From Dactylorhiza incarnata (Eukaryota; Streptophyta; Magnoliopsida; Asparagales; Orchidaceae): a DNA stretch of 64,000 nucleotides. This document shows positions 43,436-53,960 of the stretch, piece by piece. Made by a program: the position numbers and the translations under genes. Within the stretch, counting starts at the first letter, position 1; the number at the start of each line of letters is the position of its first letter. The DNA is taken from positions 310,001 through 374,000 of the forward strand of contig JAWHQI010000610.1 in NCBI GenBank assembly GCA_033032865.1, written 5' to 3'. The notes below the pieces were generated by a model, which was not told where the DNA came from, made no database searches, and was given only the letters and a program-made list of their open reading frames with translations.

Positions 43436-44819
43436 AGTTAAAAAAATAATATTTAGAGGGTCCATTCGAGGTTTGGTTTGAATAGAAATATGCACTTGGT
43501 CCTTAGCATCTCCAAGTCACTTTCAGCATTAGGATTCATCAAGTCCCTACGTATTGAAAATATTACAAACAACTTTTATCTCTAACCTAGTATATCTTAC
43601 AAACAAATTTTATCTCTAACATAGTATATCTTACAGACAAATTTTATCTCTAACCTAGTATATCTTTGTACTGTAAGGGAAGAGGAAAGTAGGCTGGTGT
43701 AACATTCGCTCCTCCCAAAATACCCTCCATAAACTCCTTTCTTTCAAAATCACACGTGACAAACCCGTCATTTCCTACTTCTCCAAGCTAGGGCTCCACA
43801 AGAATCGCACGCGCATTTCTTCCTCCACGCATTTCTACCTCCCGATACTTCTTCCGATTTACGGCTCGGCACGGTAAATCTGTGTGAGTCATCTCCTACT
43901 CCTAAGCCTCCAGCGCAAGAAAACCTCTTGCAGTAGAAAAGTTGCCCTCATCTATGTACACCAACAATCTCCTTCCTACACCCCACATCGATTCTTTGGT
44001 TTAGGGTTCGGCGCACCACTCTTCCTCGACCCCAATCACATAAAAGAAGTCCAATCTACAGTAAAATCTCCATTCTTCTTCCAAATCCTCACCCCGATTC
44101 TTCTCAGCTTTTCGGTCCAACCCAGCGATATATTTTCCTTCTCAGGTTTAGGGTTCGGCGCACCACTCTTCCTCGACCCCAGCCACCGAAAAGAAGTCTG
44201 ATCTATAGTAAGATCTCCACCCTTCTTCCAAATCATCGCTCCGATTCTTGATTGTTCTCAGTTTTCGTTGATTTTGGTCATGAGTAAGATCCAACCATCA
44301 TTTTCTTCTGCCCCGACTATATTCATTGCTCCTGGACATCAATTAGTTTTTAAACCCTGCATTATTTTGATTTGAAACATAGTTGTAATTAGAAACAAAG
44401 AATGCTTGGTTATCTCCTTCCAGATTGCCTCCGTGTTTTAGAGTACTCGATGGCCAGACTATTCACCTACATAATTAGATTTGGATCATTTTGTGTTGGT
44501 TGCTGGAGCTCTGTGCGGCTGTGCCTAAGCTTGCAGGTTTGTAAACTGCAATCCATTAATTACCCACCACTGATCGCATACTAAACTATTCAAATCTCAT
44601 TTAGTTAATTTCAGGCATGCAGAAAGGTTGGAATGGTTGCATGATCAGATTGATTAATTATCGATTGCAAGTTTGCATAAATGTGACCGAATTTTGCTTC
44701 TAGGGTAGACATTAAATGACCATCCTAAAGATGGTAATTTCTTTATCCCATCATTTTATATTATTTCAATATAAATAACCATGATCTATACAAGTGAACT
44801 GCACGTCAATAGTTGCAGT
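43436..44819. other. Intergenic DNA with a short CT-rich duplication
   Basis: TTTAGGGTTCGGCGCACCAC and the following CTCTTCCTCGACCCC occur twice, about 148 bp apart (43999 and 44147). The surrounding ~300 bp is CT-rich, like a plant 5' untranslated region. Another repeat, TATATCTTACARACAAATTTTATC, lies at 43583-43660. No gene could be defined. Confidence 0.45.
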
Positions 44820-45256
44820 TGTTGGAGCATACTCCAAACAGCGAACAAAGTCAAGACAAAGAAGAGCAAGATTAAGCTTCAGAAGATCCATCAAAAACCT
44901 GGAGCAGACGACCAGACGGCGCCATAACTCTTCTGGAGGCTTGACCTGCATAGGAAGGTGCTCCCAGTCAGCTTATTTTAGTATCCAGGAGTTTGTCCCA
45001 TACCTGTTATGGGCCTTGTCAATGTTTGTTATTGTTTTAATATTGTGTTCTGTCAGTTTGTAGTGGGATGATATATAAAGCCTTTGGTTGTTAGCTTGCT
45101 GGGGAGAAATGAAGTCTGGCTGTTCTTCTGGTTCATGTGAACAGAGCACAACTTTGATAGTTATTGTATGAGTGTTTTTCAGCTTAATAAAAGAGTGATA
45201 GTGCCGGATATCTTCCCCATTGCCTTCATCTCATCTGACCTTTATGTTTCTTAACA
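44820..45256 (+). repeat. Copia-type 5' LTR
   Basis: The 437-bp segment runs from TGTTGGAGCATACTCC to TTTCTTAACA and is followed by a Met-type primer site. The 3' LTR is not in the window. Confidence 0.75.
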
Positions 45257-45268
45257 TGGTATCAGAGC
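45257..45268 (+). other. Primer binding site of the copia element
   Basis: TGGTATCAGAGC lies directly after the LTR. Confidence 0.9.
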
Positions 45269-45388
45269 GAGGTTGGTGCTAGACTGCCATCTGCCATCAG
45301 AAGTCTGAGGAGGTTGTTGTCAGCATCAAGTGGCCATTCGTCATTGCTTCTTATCCTTTGAGTTGTGTCCTCGCCTCTCCTTCATCTC

Positions 45389-45835
45389 ATGGCCTCATCT
45401 AGCAATACTAGTCAAAATTTTCTTTATTCCCCAAGTGGTGTGCCAATTTTTGAGGGTGAAGCATATGATTTTTGGCATGTCCAAATGCGTACCCTCTTCT
45501 TATCCCAGGGACTATGGGATCTGATTCAAGAAGGATATACCAAGCCAACTGATGAGAACCCAATATCAACTTGGGATGCTACTCAGCTCAAAGAGTACTC
45601 AGACAATCTGAAAAGGGATGCCAAGGCTTTACATCCAGCAAGGGATAGTAAGAACCATCTTCCCACGGAACATGGGGCTCTCATAGCTAAGGAAGCATGA
45701 AATACCCTCAAGAATGATTACCAAGGCTCCTCAAAGGTTATTTCATTCAAGCTTCAAAACTTATGACAGGAATTTGATACTTTAAGCATGAAAGAAGAAG
45801 ACAATACCCACTCTTATTTCACTAGAATTACTTCT
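45389..45835 (+). pseudogene. gag: Copia Gag, N-terminal part, interrupted by hAT element
   Basis: It starts MASSSNTSQNFLYSP. It has the copia gag N-domain motifs IFEGEAYDFWHVQMRTLFLS and LWDLIQEGY, and a stretch ending YFTRITS. Stops at 45698-45700 and near 45762 break the frame. The reading resumes after the hAT insertion at about 61994 (LTNQIKSYGD), showing exactly where the transposon landed. Confidence 0.8.
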
Positions 45836-46089
45836 GAGCGAAGTACGGATACGCCGAAAATAGGCGCGTACCCTTACCGGGTACGTTTCCGGTACGGGTA
45901 CGCGTATGGTACGCTCCAATACGCATATTATCACAAATCTAGGTTTTATCGGTTCATTTCTTCCGCTCCCGCTCGCTGCTGCCGCTCCCTCTTCCTGCGC
46001 TCCCTCTCCCGTTCACGCTGCTGCTGCCGCGATCACGCTGCCGCTCACGTTCACGTCGTTGCTGCCGCCGTTCACGCCGCTCCTGCTGC

Positions 46090-46345
46090 CGTTCACGCTG
46101 CCGCTGTAAGTCTTCTCCTTCTTCTGCTTCTTCTTCTCCTGCTTCTTCTTCTCCTGCTTCTGCTGCCTCTTCTTCTTCTCCTTCTTCTTCTCCTCCTTCT
46201 CCTTCTGCTTCTTCTGCTCCTTCTCCATCTGCTTCTTCTGCTCCTTCTCCTTCTCCTTCTGCTTCTGCTTCTCCTTCTCCTTCTCCTTCTGCTCCTTCTC
46301 CTGCTTCTCCTTCTGCTCTTCTTCTTCTTCTTCTTCTTGCAATTC
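46090..46345. repeat. TTC/TGC trinucleotide-like low-complexity tract
   Basis: Runs of CTTCTTCTCCTGCTTCT and relatives lie before the transposase ATG. Open on both strands (Leu-rich, Arg-rich, Glu-rich), but not considered coding. Confidence 0.9.
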
Positions 46346-46760
46346 CTGCAATTCCTGCACAAAATTCCTGCAATTCTTCTCCAGAAATTCCTGCAAGCAC
46401 AAAATTCCTGCAATTCTTCTCCAGAAATTCCTGCAATTCTTCTCCAGAAATTCCTGCAATTCTTCTTCAGCAATTCCTGCAAAATTCCTGCAATTCCTGC
46501 ACAAAATTCCTGCAATTCTTCTCCAGAAATTCCTGCAATTCTTCTCCAGAAATTCCTGCAATTCTTCTTCAGCAATTCCTGCAAAATTCCTGCAATTCTT
46601 CTTCAGCAATTCCTGCAAAATTCCTGCAATTCTTCTTCAGCAATTCCTGCAATTCTTTTCAGTTTTCAGCAATTCCTGCAATTCTATTTTTAAAGAAATT
46701 CTAGCAATTCTGTTTTAGAAATTACAGCAAAATTTCTATTTTGGAAAGCAATTCCTGCAA
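46340..46760. repeat. AATTCCTGC / AATTCTTCTCCAG tandem repeats
   Basis: About twenty units of AATTCCTGCAATTCTTCT type, many followed by CCAGAA or CAGC, lie in the 5' untranslated region of the hAT transposase. The ends decay to TTTTAGAAAT variants. Confidence 0.85.
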
Positions 46761-46988
46761 TTCTTTATAGCAAAATTTCTGTTATTTGTTCAAATCTTGT
46801 TCTTGTTCTGTTTTAGAAATTTATTCTTGAATACAGAAATTTGAATTCTACTATTTTTCATGTACATAAATTCTTGTGTTCCTGTTCTTGTTCTGTTTTA
46901 AAACTTCTTATTCTTACAGTAATAAATTCTGTGGAGTAGTGAATTATGTATTATTGTTTTTTTCCGTCTTGTTCTAGTTACAGAAATT

Positions 46989-48875
46989 ATGTCTCAATCA
47001 CAATCTCCGATTAGTGTCACTGGTTCAACTTCTACCTCAGCAACAAGTAGATTTATTTCTGATGACGCAAACAAAGATGTTAGTGCGCCACTTTGGGATT
47101 ATGTATCTCTTATCCATAGTAGAGAAGTTGGTGGAGGAAACAGAAAATGGAAATGCAACTTTTGTGAGATAGAATTCAGCGGCTCGTATTCTAGAGTAAA
47201 AAGTCACTTGCTTAAAATACCGGGGAATGGTATTAGGGTATGCCCAAAGGTAACCCAAGAGTATCTGAAGGAGCTTCAAAAAGTGGTTTCTACATCAGAA
47301 GAAAAATGCAAACCAGCTCCCAAGGTATTGTCGTTTCATAATGCAAGTCAAGCTTCTCAATTAGTTGAGGAAACCAAAGAAAAAAGAGGTGGACCTATTG
47401 ATATGGCTTTCCAAAATAAAGCTAGAGATGAGTTAAGGAGTCACATAGCTAGAATGTTTTATTCTGGTGGTTTGCCATTTCACCTAGCTAGAAATCCATA
47501 TTATGTTAGTTCCTATAAATTTGCTGCAAACCATAATCTTGATGGATTTGTTCCTCCTGGATACAATGCTCTAAGAACTACACTCTTGCAAAAAGAGAAA
47601 TCAAATATCACTAGAATGCTTCAGCCAATTAAAGATACTTGGCCACAAAAGGGAATCAGCTTAGTTAGTGATGGTTGGACAGATGCTCAAAGAAGACCCT
47701 TGATTAATTTTATGGCGGCCTCCGAGGATGGTCCTATTGTTTAAAGGCAGTTGATGCATCCGGAGAGTACAAGGATCGTCATTATATGGCAAAATTGATG
47801 ATTGAAGTCATTAATGAAGTTGGTGCCGAAAATGTTATTCAGGTTATCACTGATAATGCACCGGTGTGTAAGGCAGCAGGAGCAATTGTGGAGGCACGAT
47901 TCCCACATATTTTTTGGACACCTTGTGTGGTGCATACCCTAAATCTAGCATTAAAAAATATTTGTGCCGCTAATAATACAGATCGTTGTGCAACGGTTAG
48001 AGAACAATGCGGATGGATAACTCAAGTGGCCAATGAAGCTCAATCAATCAGAACTTTCATAATGAATCATCAATACAGGTTGAACATGTATAACTCGTTT
48101 GTCTCACTCAAGTTACTTGCAGTTGCGGAAACCCGATTTGCTTCAACTTAGTGATGTTGAAGAGGTTTAAACTTGTGAAGATGGGTTTGCTTAGTATGGT
48201 TGGATGTCCCGAATGGACTACATATAGAGCTGATGATGTTGAGAAAGCCTTGGAAGTTAAAAATATCATATATAATGACAAATGGTGGGATGATGTTGAG
48301 AAAATTCTTGATATAACAAGACCCATATATGATATGCTTAGGATTTGTGATACAGACAAACCTAACCTTCATTTGGTATATGATATGTGGGATTCAATGA
48401 TCGAGAATGTGAAGATTGAAGTATATAGACATGAAAAGTTAACGGACTTGGAAGATCATTGCCCTCTTTATGAGGCAATTTATGATGTCCTCGTTGATCG
48501 GTGGACCAAGAGTTGCACACCACTACATTGCATGGTTCATTCTCTTAACCCAAGGTAATTTTTTTTTGCATATTTCAGTCTTAACATTTATTATGATTTA
48601 TTTATTTACTGTCTTTTTATTTGTAGGTATTATAGTCGGGAATGGCTTGAAGGAGGGCCAAATAGGGTTGCTCCGAATACGGATGAGGAGATTTCCTTGG
48701 AGAGGAATAAATGTTTGAGAAGATATTTTTCTGATGTGTTGGAGAGGAATAAATGTTTGAGAAGATATTTTCCTGATATGTTGGAGAGAAATATAATCAT
48801 CAATGAATTCTCTAGGTTCACGGGGCTTGGTCAAGCTTTTAGTGAGCCAGATAGTTTGGAGAGTAGAGCTTCATT
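46989..48875 (+). pseudogene. hAT transposase, N-terminal and catalytic part
   Basis: The ATG at 46989 opens a 251-aa frame. It has a BED zinc finger (WKCNFCEIEF, then H and C in KSHLLKIPGNGIRVC) and a DUF659-like segment with the first catalytic aspartate (SLVSDGWTDAQRRP). A frameshift near 47742 leads to the second piece with VITDNAPVCKAAG (second Asp) and CVVHTLNLALK. A further break at about 48145 leads to ALEVKNIIYNDKWWDDVEKIL and YDVLVDRW. A typical intron follows (about 48557-48627, AAG|GTAATT..TTGTAG|GT) and then YYSREWLEGG. The word LERNKCLRRYF is duplicated in tandem. Tat-e interrupts the next codons. The C-terminal part is at 61317. Confidence 0.85.
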
Positions 48876-49554
48876 TGTTGAAACCAGCAACTGGTCTCTT
48901 GAGTTCGGACCCACTGGGGGTGTAGCCGATGCTTATTTCTCCCTCACTAGACTCTCTTGACGGTGGATGCTGGAAACGGAATAGACCCAAGGCTGAAGCG
49001 AGGAGGTCCCGCCACACACCCGGAAGATCTTAGAGAGCTTCCCCTCCCAAACCAAAGCTCAACCGGGCACCTTGGAGGGCACTGGCAGCCAACCAAAACT
49101 AGCCTAGAGGAGAGGATGCTCCAAAATCGGATCTCCTCCAAGGTGCCCTTAAGGGTCTATTTATAGTTTTCCTAGGCTGGTCTGTAAATAGCCTGAATCC
49201 GCCTTTTAAATTTACTAAAGGCACCCCAAATTGGTCTACGAATAGCCTAACTCCGCTGTTCTGAAGGGCTATATGCAGACCACAAGGGGTATTATGGTCA
49301 TTTCCTCCTCACTGCCTTCTGGGCGAGTGGTCCGTGAGGGAACCACTCGCCGAGTTCCCGCCTGACTGGGCGAATGATCAAGCCTCTGAGCGAATGGTCC
49401 GTGGAGGCATCACTCGTCAGGCTCCCACTCGCCTGCAGCCTACCCCCACTAATCTGGGGATCCTTTTTCCTATCTTGGTACGGGCGAATGATCTGGCTGA
49501 CCCCTGTCCCATCAACTGACTCGAGGGACCCACTCGCCAAATACGGGTTGTACA
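48876..49554 (-). repeat. 3' LTR of Tat-e
   Basis: It reads TGTTGAAACC..GGGTTGTACA on the plus strand and is a direct repeat of 60633-61311 (offset 11757). A minus-strand TATA (CTATAAATAGACC) lies at about 49156-49168. Confidence 0.95.
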
Positions 49555-49569
49555 CAATCCCCGCTCTTT
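49555..49569 (-). other. Polypurine tract of Tat-e
   Basis: The minus strand reads AAAGAGCGGGGATTG, directly upstream of the 3' LTR. Confidence 0.65.
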
Positions 49570-49670
49570 GCGAGTGGCTCGCCCACTCGGAAAGAACAGT
49601 CCAACCCCTTATTTGGTGAGTGCTTGTTGAGTGGGCCCCGCAAGATTCTGTGGGTCCCACCGTTATCCTA

Positions 49671-49681
49671 TATATATATAC
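49671..49681 (+). promoter_or_regulatory. TATA box of aORF-A
   Basis: TATATATATA lies about 91 bp before the ATG at 49762. Confidence 0.55.
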
Positions 49682-49761
49682 ATCCCGTGTCAGGTTTTTC
49701 TGGACCACTTCCCCATTTCGGCTCAGGATTTCTTCTCCCTCTTGACCTTTTGCCACTTCCA

Positions 49762-51082
49762 ATGTCTTCTCATAAGCCTTCCGCGAAACCCCTTTCGCAA
49801 GAGATGATCGAGCGCCTGGCCGCGGCCCAGGTTGCAACCGCCCCGAAAACTGCCAGATTCGCTCCCTGGCTGACATCCAAGCGAGACCCAAGCGTCCCGT
49901 ACGTCTCGCGGCGAGCCAAGACGATTCGGTTGAATCGTCAGAAAGGCGAGGCCGTGTCCGAATCTCCGGCGCGTACTCCTGTTGACCTCGGGACCCAGGT
50001 ATGGGAATTCCTCCCACCTTACCTTTTAGTTCGGACCCTTACTCCAAAGTTGTTTTGACCACTCGCAGGGGACCTCGGTGCCAGAGGACGGCCACGCGGT
50101 CGTCTTGAATAGTGTCGCGGCGCCACCCCCCGAGTCTGAGGGGCCTCCTCCAGATCTGGACCTGGTTCCTCCCCCTAACCCGGACCTGGCTCATCTCCCT
50201 CCTCCGGGCGAGACCGTACTTCAGTCCAGTGAGTTTTGGAACCCTTCCGATTTACCTTTGAGACGGCTTGTTTCTGACCCTCAACTTTTTGCAGCCCTCA
50301 ACCCAGACGTCTCGCTACGGGACACTATTCTTCCACCTTCCCCAACCCAGCGGAACCCTTCTGTTACAGCGAATGAACGGAGGGTCTACCCCGAGCGGGG
50401 GCCGGGTCAGCACCTCCGTGCTGAAGATAACGCGAATCCTCCGGCGGATGATCAGGCTCCTCCTCCCCCGCCTTTCCGCCCCGGAAAAGGGAAGGTTTTC
50501 CCCCCTTTCGCCGGTTTGCCCGAAGTACACCCCCATACTTCTCGCCCCTCAGGCCACAGGGTACCTGCCCCAGGTGAGGCCTCTATCTTGTCCTTGCCGC
50601 ATTTGCTAACTTCATCGTATTGATCCTTTTATAATCTCGCAGGGTATCGGGAGGTCTCCCCCCCTGAGTCCTACTATGAGGGGGAAGACGGGGTGCTCTC
50701 GCCCCTTCCCTCCCCAGGTGATCTCGCCGACTTCTTGGGTGACTCATCTGACCACGTGACCCTGAAGGAGCGAATCACGGAGATCTTTGGGAAGCTTATA
50801 TATCTTCAGCGAAATGCTGCCGGCCAGGTGGATGAGGAGAAGCTGGAGATCAAGCGCGAGCTGAAGGAACTCCGGAGGGACTACTCGCGGCTTCTCGCGA
50901 CAGTGGAGCGACTGGGGGGCGAAGGTGGGGAGCTGTCGCCTGAAAGGCACGCGGCGAGAGCCCGGGACCAGCTCCAACTGGCTTCCCACGAGATCACCAA
51001 CATGATGACATACTACCGTCAGCGAATGCCCCCAGAAGCAGGGTCGCGAAAGCGAGGTCGATGGGTTTGGGTGGAGTACTGA
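49762..51082 (+). CDS. Tat-e aORF-A, four-exon antisense accessory gene
   Basis: Predicted exons are 49762-49998, 50069-50228, 50295-50573 and 50643-51082. All introns have GT..AG ends, and every junction restores the frame, giving 371 aa. The start (MSSHKPSAKPLSQEM) was chosen because it follows a TATA box and has no earlier in-frame ATG in exon 1's context. The N-terminus is basic (SKRDPSV, SRRAKTIRLNRQKGE). The middle (exons 2 and 3) is Pro-rich. The last exon has a charged helix (DEEKLEIKRELKELRRDYS) and ends RKRGRWVWVEY. A homologous last exon in Tat-c keeps the helix and the GRW.W..Y end. I do not recognise the family. A nuclear or RNA-binding role would fit the basic ends, but that is a guess. 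Confidence 0.75.
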
Positions 51083-51479
51083 CCCAGACGCCATAACCTC
51101 TTTCTTTTCCCACCCGCCTCGCCGCGAGTGTCGAACATTAATATTTGTCTGTAATAACTTTGTATATTATGATTCTGAGAATGCTCTATTTATCGCTATT
51201 TACTTTCCTCAGCCTGTCTGATTGTCGCCGAATGATATGCTTTGCGAATGCTTACCTGACCATTTTTGCTTCTTTCATAACCTGCCTTGGTACTGCCGAA
51301 TGATATGCCTTGCGAATGCTTACCTGATCATTTTCGCAAAGCCGATGAACGAATAGTTATAGGTCACTCGCTATTAATGGGCGAGAGAGACTTGGACCGG
51401 GTTTCGAGGCGCCGGACTGCCGCAGATTGCTACCCGCACCCCCCGTTGCCTCGAAAGCCCAAACGCCATTTAATGCCTC
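51083..51479. other. Spacer between aORF-A and aORF-B
   Basis: This is the 3' untranslated region of aORF-A and the upstream region of aORF-B. A word of about 28 bp (core GAATGATATGC and TTGCGAATGCTTACCTGA) is present twice, at about 51231 and 51298. Confidence 0.55.
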
Positions 51480-51487
51480 TATAAATA
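51480..51487 (+). promoter_or_regulatory. TATA box of aORF-B
   Basis: TATAAATA lies 120 bp before the ATG at 51600, with a CT-rich leader after it. Position and motif are shared with Tat-c and Tat-d. Confidence 0.7.
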
Positions 51488-51599
51488 GGCCCTCCAACTA
51501 CCGTAATAAATACATCACCATTCGCTCCATCTCTTTCTTTGCCCCAGCATTCGCACCTCTCCCTCCTTTGCTGCTCCTTTCCTTTCCCTCATTTGCGAG

Positions 51600-53523
51600 A
51601 TGGGTGCCGATGCCGAAGGAAGGGGCAAGTGTGCCAGCGCATTCGTCAATCACGTATTCGATTCCTGCGACCTCTCCGAAGAGGCCTACTTGACGGCAGT
51701 TGCTGACTACGTCCCCGGGGGGTTCGAGGGGCGAAAGCCCAGGCCTGAAGAGCGCCTGAACTCCATCTCGCCTTGTGCTCTCGCGATCCCGCTAGAGCAC
51801 TTCGAGGTGGGCTTTCGCCTACCCATCTGGCCGGAGTTGCGCCAGACTTTCAGGTACTATGGGGTCGTGCCCGCCCAGCTCAACCCCAACTCCATAGCCA
51901 TGCTGGTCGGGTACGCGAGCTACTTGCGAGAAGAAGGGATCGAGTTCTCGTTGCCTGTCTTCCGCAAACTCTACACCTTCCGCTGCACCGGCGGCATCTC
52001 CTTCTTCTCGGGTTTAAGCCCTCTCAAACACTACGGGCTCCCGAACAAGAACCACGAATGGGTTCGCCGCTTCATCTTCGTCAGCGGGAGCCTAGGTAAC
52101 ACCCTTCTCGCCCCGGTGCAGGAGGAGGAGTCGACCTTCCGCCCCCCGACCCTAGGGGGGCATGAGGCGAAACTCCATCAGTACATTCTGCAGTACGGGA
52201 TGGACCTTGTCTATCTCCGGCGAAACGTCAACACGCTCCCGTTCATTCCGCAGGGCGAGGGTAAGATTCCAAGACTTTTGAATTCATTTTGGTTGTGATT
52301 CTTACTCCATTCGCCTAAACCACTCGCAATATCATGCAGGTGTGCGTAATCTTCCCATTCATCCGCCGCGCCCTCCTGGGTTTTGCCTACCTCTCGCGCA
52401 AGCCGCCGCGGATGCTTGCCGGGAGGAGCCTTCCTCCTCCAAGCCTAGTAGCCGGAAGCGAAAGTCGGTGAAGGCTTCTTCCCCTCCTCCCTCGAAGTCG
52501 CCCTGTCCTCCTGCGGCGAAAGGTAAGGGGGTTCTGGGCGAATCCTCTGGGGCGAGTGCTCCACCCTCAACCCTGGGGGCCGACGCGCCTGGCGCGAATG
52601 CTCCTCCGGACAAATTGGCGCTGCCGCCACCTCCGTTGCCCCGGGACCATCGTAACTTTGCGAACGGCGAGAGGTACGTGGATCCTTCCGGGGCTCCTTT
52701 GCTGAAGTGGGACAGGAACGCGAACCGGGTTTCGCTATCCACTCTCCATCCCTCTTGGGTGGAGACCAACATTGCCAGCGGCGAGGCCTATGCCCTGGCG
52801 TATGCTCTTTATGGCCGGGAGGACGCCGAGGTCTTCGATTTGGAGAAGACTCAGGTTCTCGCCCACGAAGCCGCCCGGGCTATGCTGCGCGCTCTCGAGC
52901 TCTCGCATATGTCCTCTCGCCGAAGCCTTGAGGTCTCGCGGAACCTGGCCAAGGTCGAGGAGACCAGGGCTCTTCTGTCCCAGGAGGCGAGCGATCTCAG
53001 GGAAAAACTAAAGACCGCGGAAGCTCTTCTCGCCAGCCGCCCGGTTGTAGAGGTACATTTACTTTCACTCCCGTGAATGGTTATCACTAACCGTCCCATA
53101 CTCCTCATCATGATAACTTTATTATTATTTTTTTTTTTTCAGGATGCTACAAGTGCCGGGATGCTCCGCGCGCGGGTGGCCGACCTCGAGGAGAAAGTCC
53201 GTCTCGCCCAGGCCGAGACCCAGCTACTGCGAGAAGCTGGAATGACAACACTCGCCCCGGGTGATGGGGGGCACTTTTACCCCCATCACGAGCTGGAGCA
53301 ACTGCTTCAGGAGAATGCGCAACGCGCCGTCAAGCACTCGTTGCAGGTGCTGCGGCGGGCTGGGTATTTGAAGCCGGAGGCCGAATGCCTCACCACTCGC
53401 CAAGTAGTCCCGGAGCTTTACATTCCGATTCCTTTCCCGGAGGACGACGGCGTCGCGCCGCGAGAAGACGCTCCCGACCAGGATGAGAGCGAAGATTCTT
53501 CGGAGGAGTCTGGTGACCCTTGA
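51600..53523 (+). CDS. Tat-e aORF-B, three-exon antisense gene, gypsy-type transposon domain
   Basis: Predicted exons are 51600-52260, 52340-53052 and 53143-53523, with GT..AG introns and correct phases, giving 584 aa. Exon 1 carries LAIPLEHFEVGFRLPIWPEL and YYGVVPAQLNPNSIAMLVGY, then RRFIFVSGSLG. This pattern matches the plant family named putative gypsy type transposon domain (Pfam PF04195). Exon 2 is Pro/Ser-rich with a basic patch (SSRKRKSVK), then LHPSWVETNIASGEAYALAY and a helical region. Exon 3 is a coiled coil (LRARVADLEEKVRLAQAE) with an acidic end (DQDESEDSSEES). The biochemical role is unknown. It opposes pol and would be made from its own promoter. Homologues lie at 10853, 30298 and 38258. 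Confidence 0.85.
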
Positions 53524-53960
53524 GGGGGGCCCTCTGTATTCCCCCCCCCCCCCCTTTTTTTTTCTGTTTTTACCTTTTCTTTTTTCTGATGTAACCATGA
53601 ATTGGGCGAATGCCCCCAAAAGATATATCTATGGTTTACAATTTTTATGCTATCTCAATTTCTGCATAATCTCAGTTTTTATGTTATCTCAAATTTGATT
53701 ATCACTCGCTGTGACGTCTCGCTAGGCTTACCAGGACGTTAGGTCGTAGAGTAACCGCCCCGGCCACCCAGCGAGTGTTCGAAGATGACTTAGGTGTGTT
53801 GCCCCTCTTCGACTTCCCGCTACCCGAAACACTCGCGTACCCTCACCATTCGCTCGGACGGGGATTTCGCCCGGGCAGTCAGGAAGAGAGGTAGGATTAT
53901 CATTCGCTTGGGTGGTCCCTGCGAATGCTCCTGGATCCACCTTAGAGAATTTGGATCCTG
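53524..53960. other. 3' spacer of Tat-e before the array
   Basis: It starts with poly-C and poly-T runs (53541-53571) after the aORF-B stop. No gene. The word CTTCGAC..CACTCGC is typical of the family. Confidence 0.55.

Noticed and set aside
43884..44201. 105-aa frame with an internal repeat as a host gene
   Set aside because: The repeat is a DNA duplication of a CT-rich stretch; no start context, splice continuation or known domain supports a gene.
45788..46693. Leu-rich 301-aa frame and Arg- or Glu-rich frames on the other strand
   Set aside because: All derive from TTC/TGC low-complexity DNA and the AATTCCTGC repeats; they start in copia gag and cross the hAT border.
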